Source: Pleurotus ostreatus/Saccharomyces cerevisiae fusant
Taxonomy: Eukaryota > Opisthokonta
DNA: 19,048 bases
NCBI GenBank assembly: GCA_024196135.1
Contig: JAMQCK010000613.1
Location: 1 to 19,048, forward strand
Direction of reading: 5' to 3'
Position 1 is the first letter of the stretch. Every line of letters begins with the position of its first letter. The position numbers and the translations under genes were made by a program. The notes under the pieces were generated by a model. That model saw only the letters and a program-made list of their open reading frames with translations, did not search any database and was not told where the DNA came from. Positions 18,201-19,048 of this stretch are shown piece after piece.

Positions 18201-19048
18201 CTCACCTACCGCGGCACGCGACTGCACGCCACACCGGCTCAGCGCCAAAACGCGACATATGCACCTGATGTACCGCTGAAGGCCGCCGTGCGCGACCGTG
18301 CGCACCGCCTACAAGCGCGCTTTGTGGACGACACCGATGGTCACACGTTGCTGCTCAGCGAAGGCGAGACGCGGAACCTCACTCTGCGTATATCGAACGA
18401 CGGCTTGCGGTCCGTAGGCGAGCTGTGGATCGTGCCTAGCGAGCGAGATGAGGACGACATTTGGTGGGCGGAGGTCGAGGTCGACGAGACGGAGAGGGTC
18501 GAAGGCGAGCAAGAGGTCGTGCGCTCAAAGAATAGCTTGTTGCCACCACCACCCATGCGTATACCGCTCCGAAATGCGGCTGGGGAACCTGTACTGCAGC
18601 CTGGGCAGTCGATGGATCTTCCGATCACTCTGCATGCTGCGAACGTGGGCGAGAGGGAGCTGTCGTTGCTGTTTGTATACCGCCAGGTATGCGCGAGCAC
18701 AAGTATACTTTTTCAGGCGCTGATATGATTTTGCAGGACGACTCTGAGTCTTTCTACCCCACTCGACTGACGCGCTTTTACGACGTTCGGCAAGCTTTCG
18801 CAGCCAGCATGCGCGCACGACCTTCGCTTTCCTCGGATCACCTCTTCGTCGTTGACGTCGCTGTGCAGAACAAGTCCCTTAGCTCTGTGCAGATCACGCA
18901 AGTGACGACCTTGAGCCCCACCTGGCGGTTGCAGCCTGTTGTGCAGGACATGACGTGAGTTTATTCTATGCTGAGCGCAGTGAAGCTATGATCTGACGAT
19001 ACTAAGCATTCTCATGGCGCCTCGACAAAATACGCGGTTCATGTTCGC
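15243..19048 (+). CDS. TRS85: TRAPP subunit Trs85/TRAPPC8, 3' partial
   Basis: Subunit specific to TRAPPIII, which activates the Rab1/Ypt1 GTPase in autophagy and ER-Golgi traffic (known for the family). Fourteen exons: 15243-15378, 15430-15717, 15768-15921, 15971-16253, 16306-16599, 16648-16872, 16924-17058, 17110-17305, 17355-17566, 17620-17860, 17907-18058, 18108-18686, 18737-18954 and 19007 onward; introns are 46-53 nt and every join keeps phase, giving about 1,051 residues before the right edge. Signatures: SLSPHICVLPSQDLEELL, SFALRFSDLREIEEAC, RTLDWIGGRI, MLAVSTNTANPL and especially FVVMSLIPWMEQRVMEWNE, followed by RLFSSTRRLFG, which match the Trs85 core. Later TPR-like helices (RAGLWYVSAAKRLEKCGI) lead to beta-rich C-terminal domains. 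The start MAPVILSSL has a good context (A at -3, G at +4). The last acceptor (CTAAG, 19006) is the weakest. Confidence 0.9.

Overview
The window is a gene-dense stretch of a filamentous fungal genome, most likely an agaricomycete basidiomycete. The evidence is the GC-rich coding sequence, many very short introns (mostly 46-59 nt, GT...AG, with CTAAC/CTGAC-type branch sites), an F-box gene of the expanded mushroom type, and a transposase-like ORF of a family widespread in mushroom genomes. Genes sit on both strands with short spacers. No operons, CRISPR arrays, tRNA or rRNA genes were seen. All exon-intron models below come from hand-tracing reading frames across splice signals; every stated junction was checked to keep phase.

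Layout: (1) 3-2153 (+), a long intact ORF resembling a DDE transposase, open at the left edge. (2) 2580-4244 (+), an F-box/LRR-like protein whose start codon appears to be created by splicing. (3) 4290-4934 (-), a small conserved-looking protein of unknown function, convergent with the F-box gene and divergent from (4) 5023-6323 (+), a seipin (lipid-droplet biogenesis) in four exons. (5) 6840-7761 (+), a small five-exon protein, possibly of calycin type. (6) 7984-9562 (-), an Arc1/EMAP-II tRNA-binding cofactor in six exons, with a possible mitochondrial presequence. (7) 9902-12047 (+), a polytopic membrane protein with an LCCL domain. (8) 12513-13551 (+), a zinc-finger-like, Trp-rich acidic/basic protein. 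(9) 14108-14944 (+), a WW-domain protein with a glycine-rich tail. (10) 15243 to the right edge (+), the TRAPP subunit Trs85/TRAPPC8, at least 14 exons, unfinished.

Functionally this is mostly housekeeping: lipid droplets (seipin), vesicle tethering and autophagy (TRAPPC8), and tRNA aminoacylation (Arc1), flanked on the left by a mobile-element/F-box region. The neighbours do not form an evident pathway. I did not find a convincing new multi-gene system. The best leads are gene-structure features (a splice-created start codon, introns that can be read through in frame, an alternative seipin tail, upstream ORFs, a possible dual-targeted Arc1) and three uncharacterised proteins.
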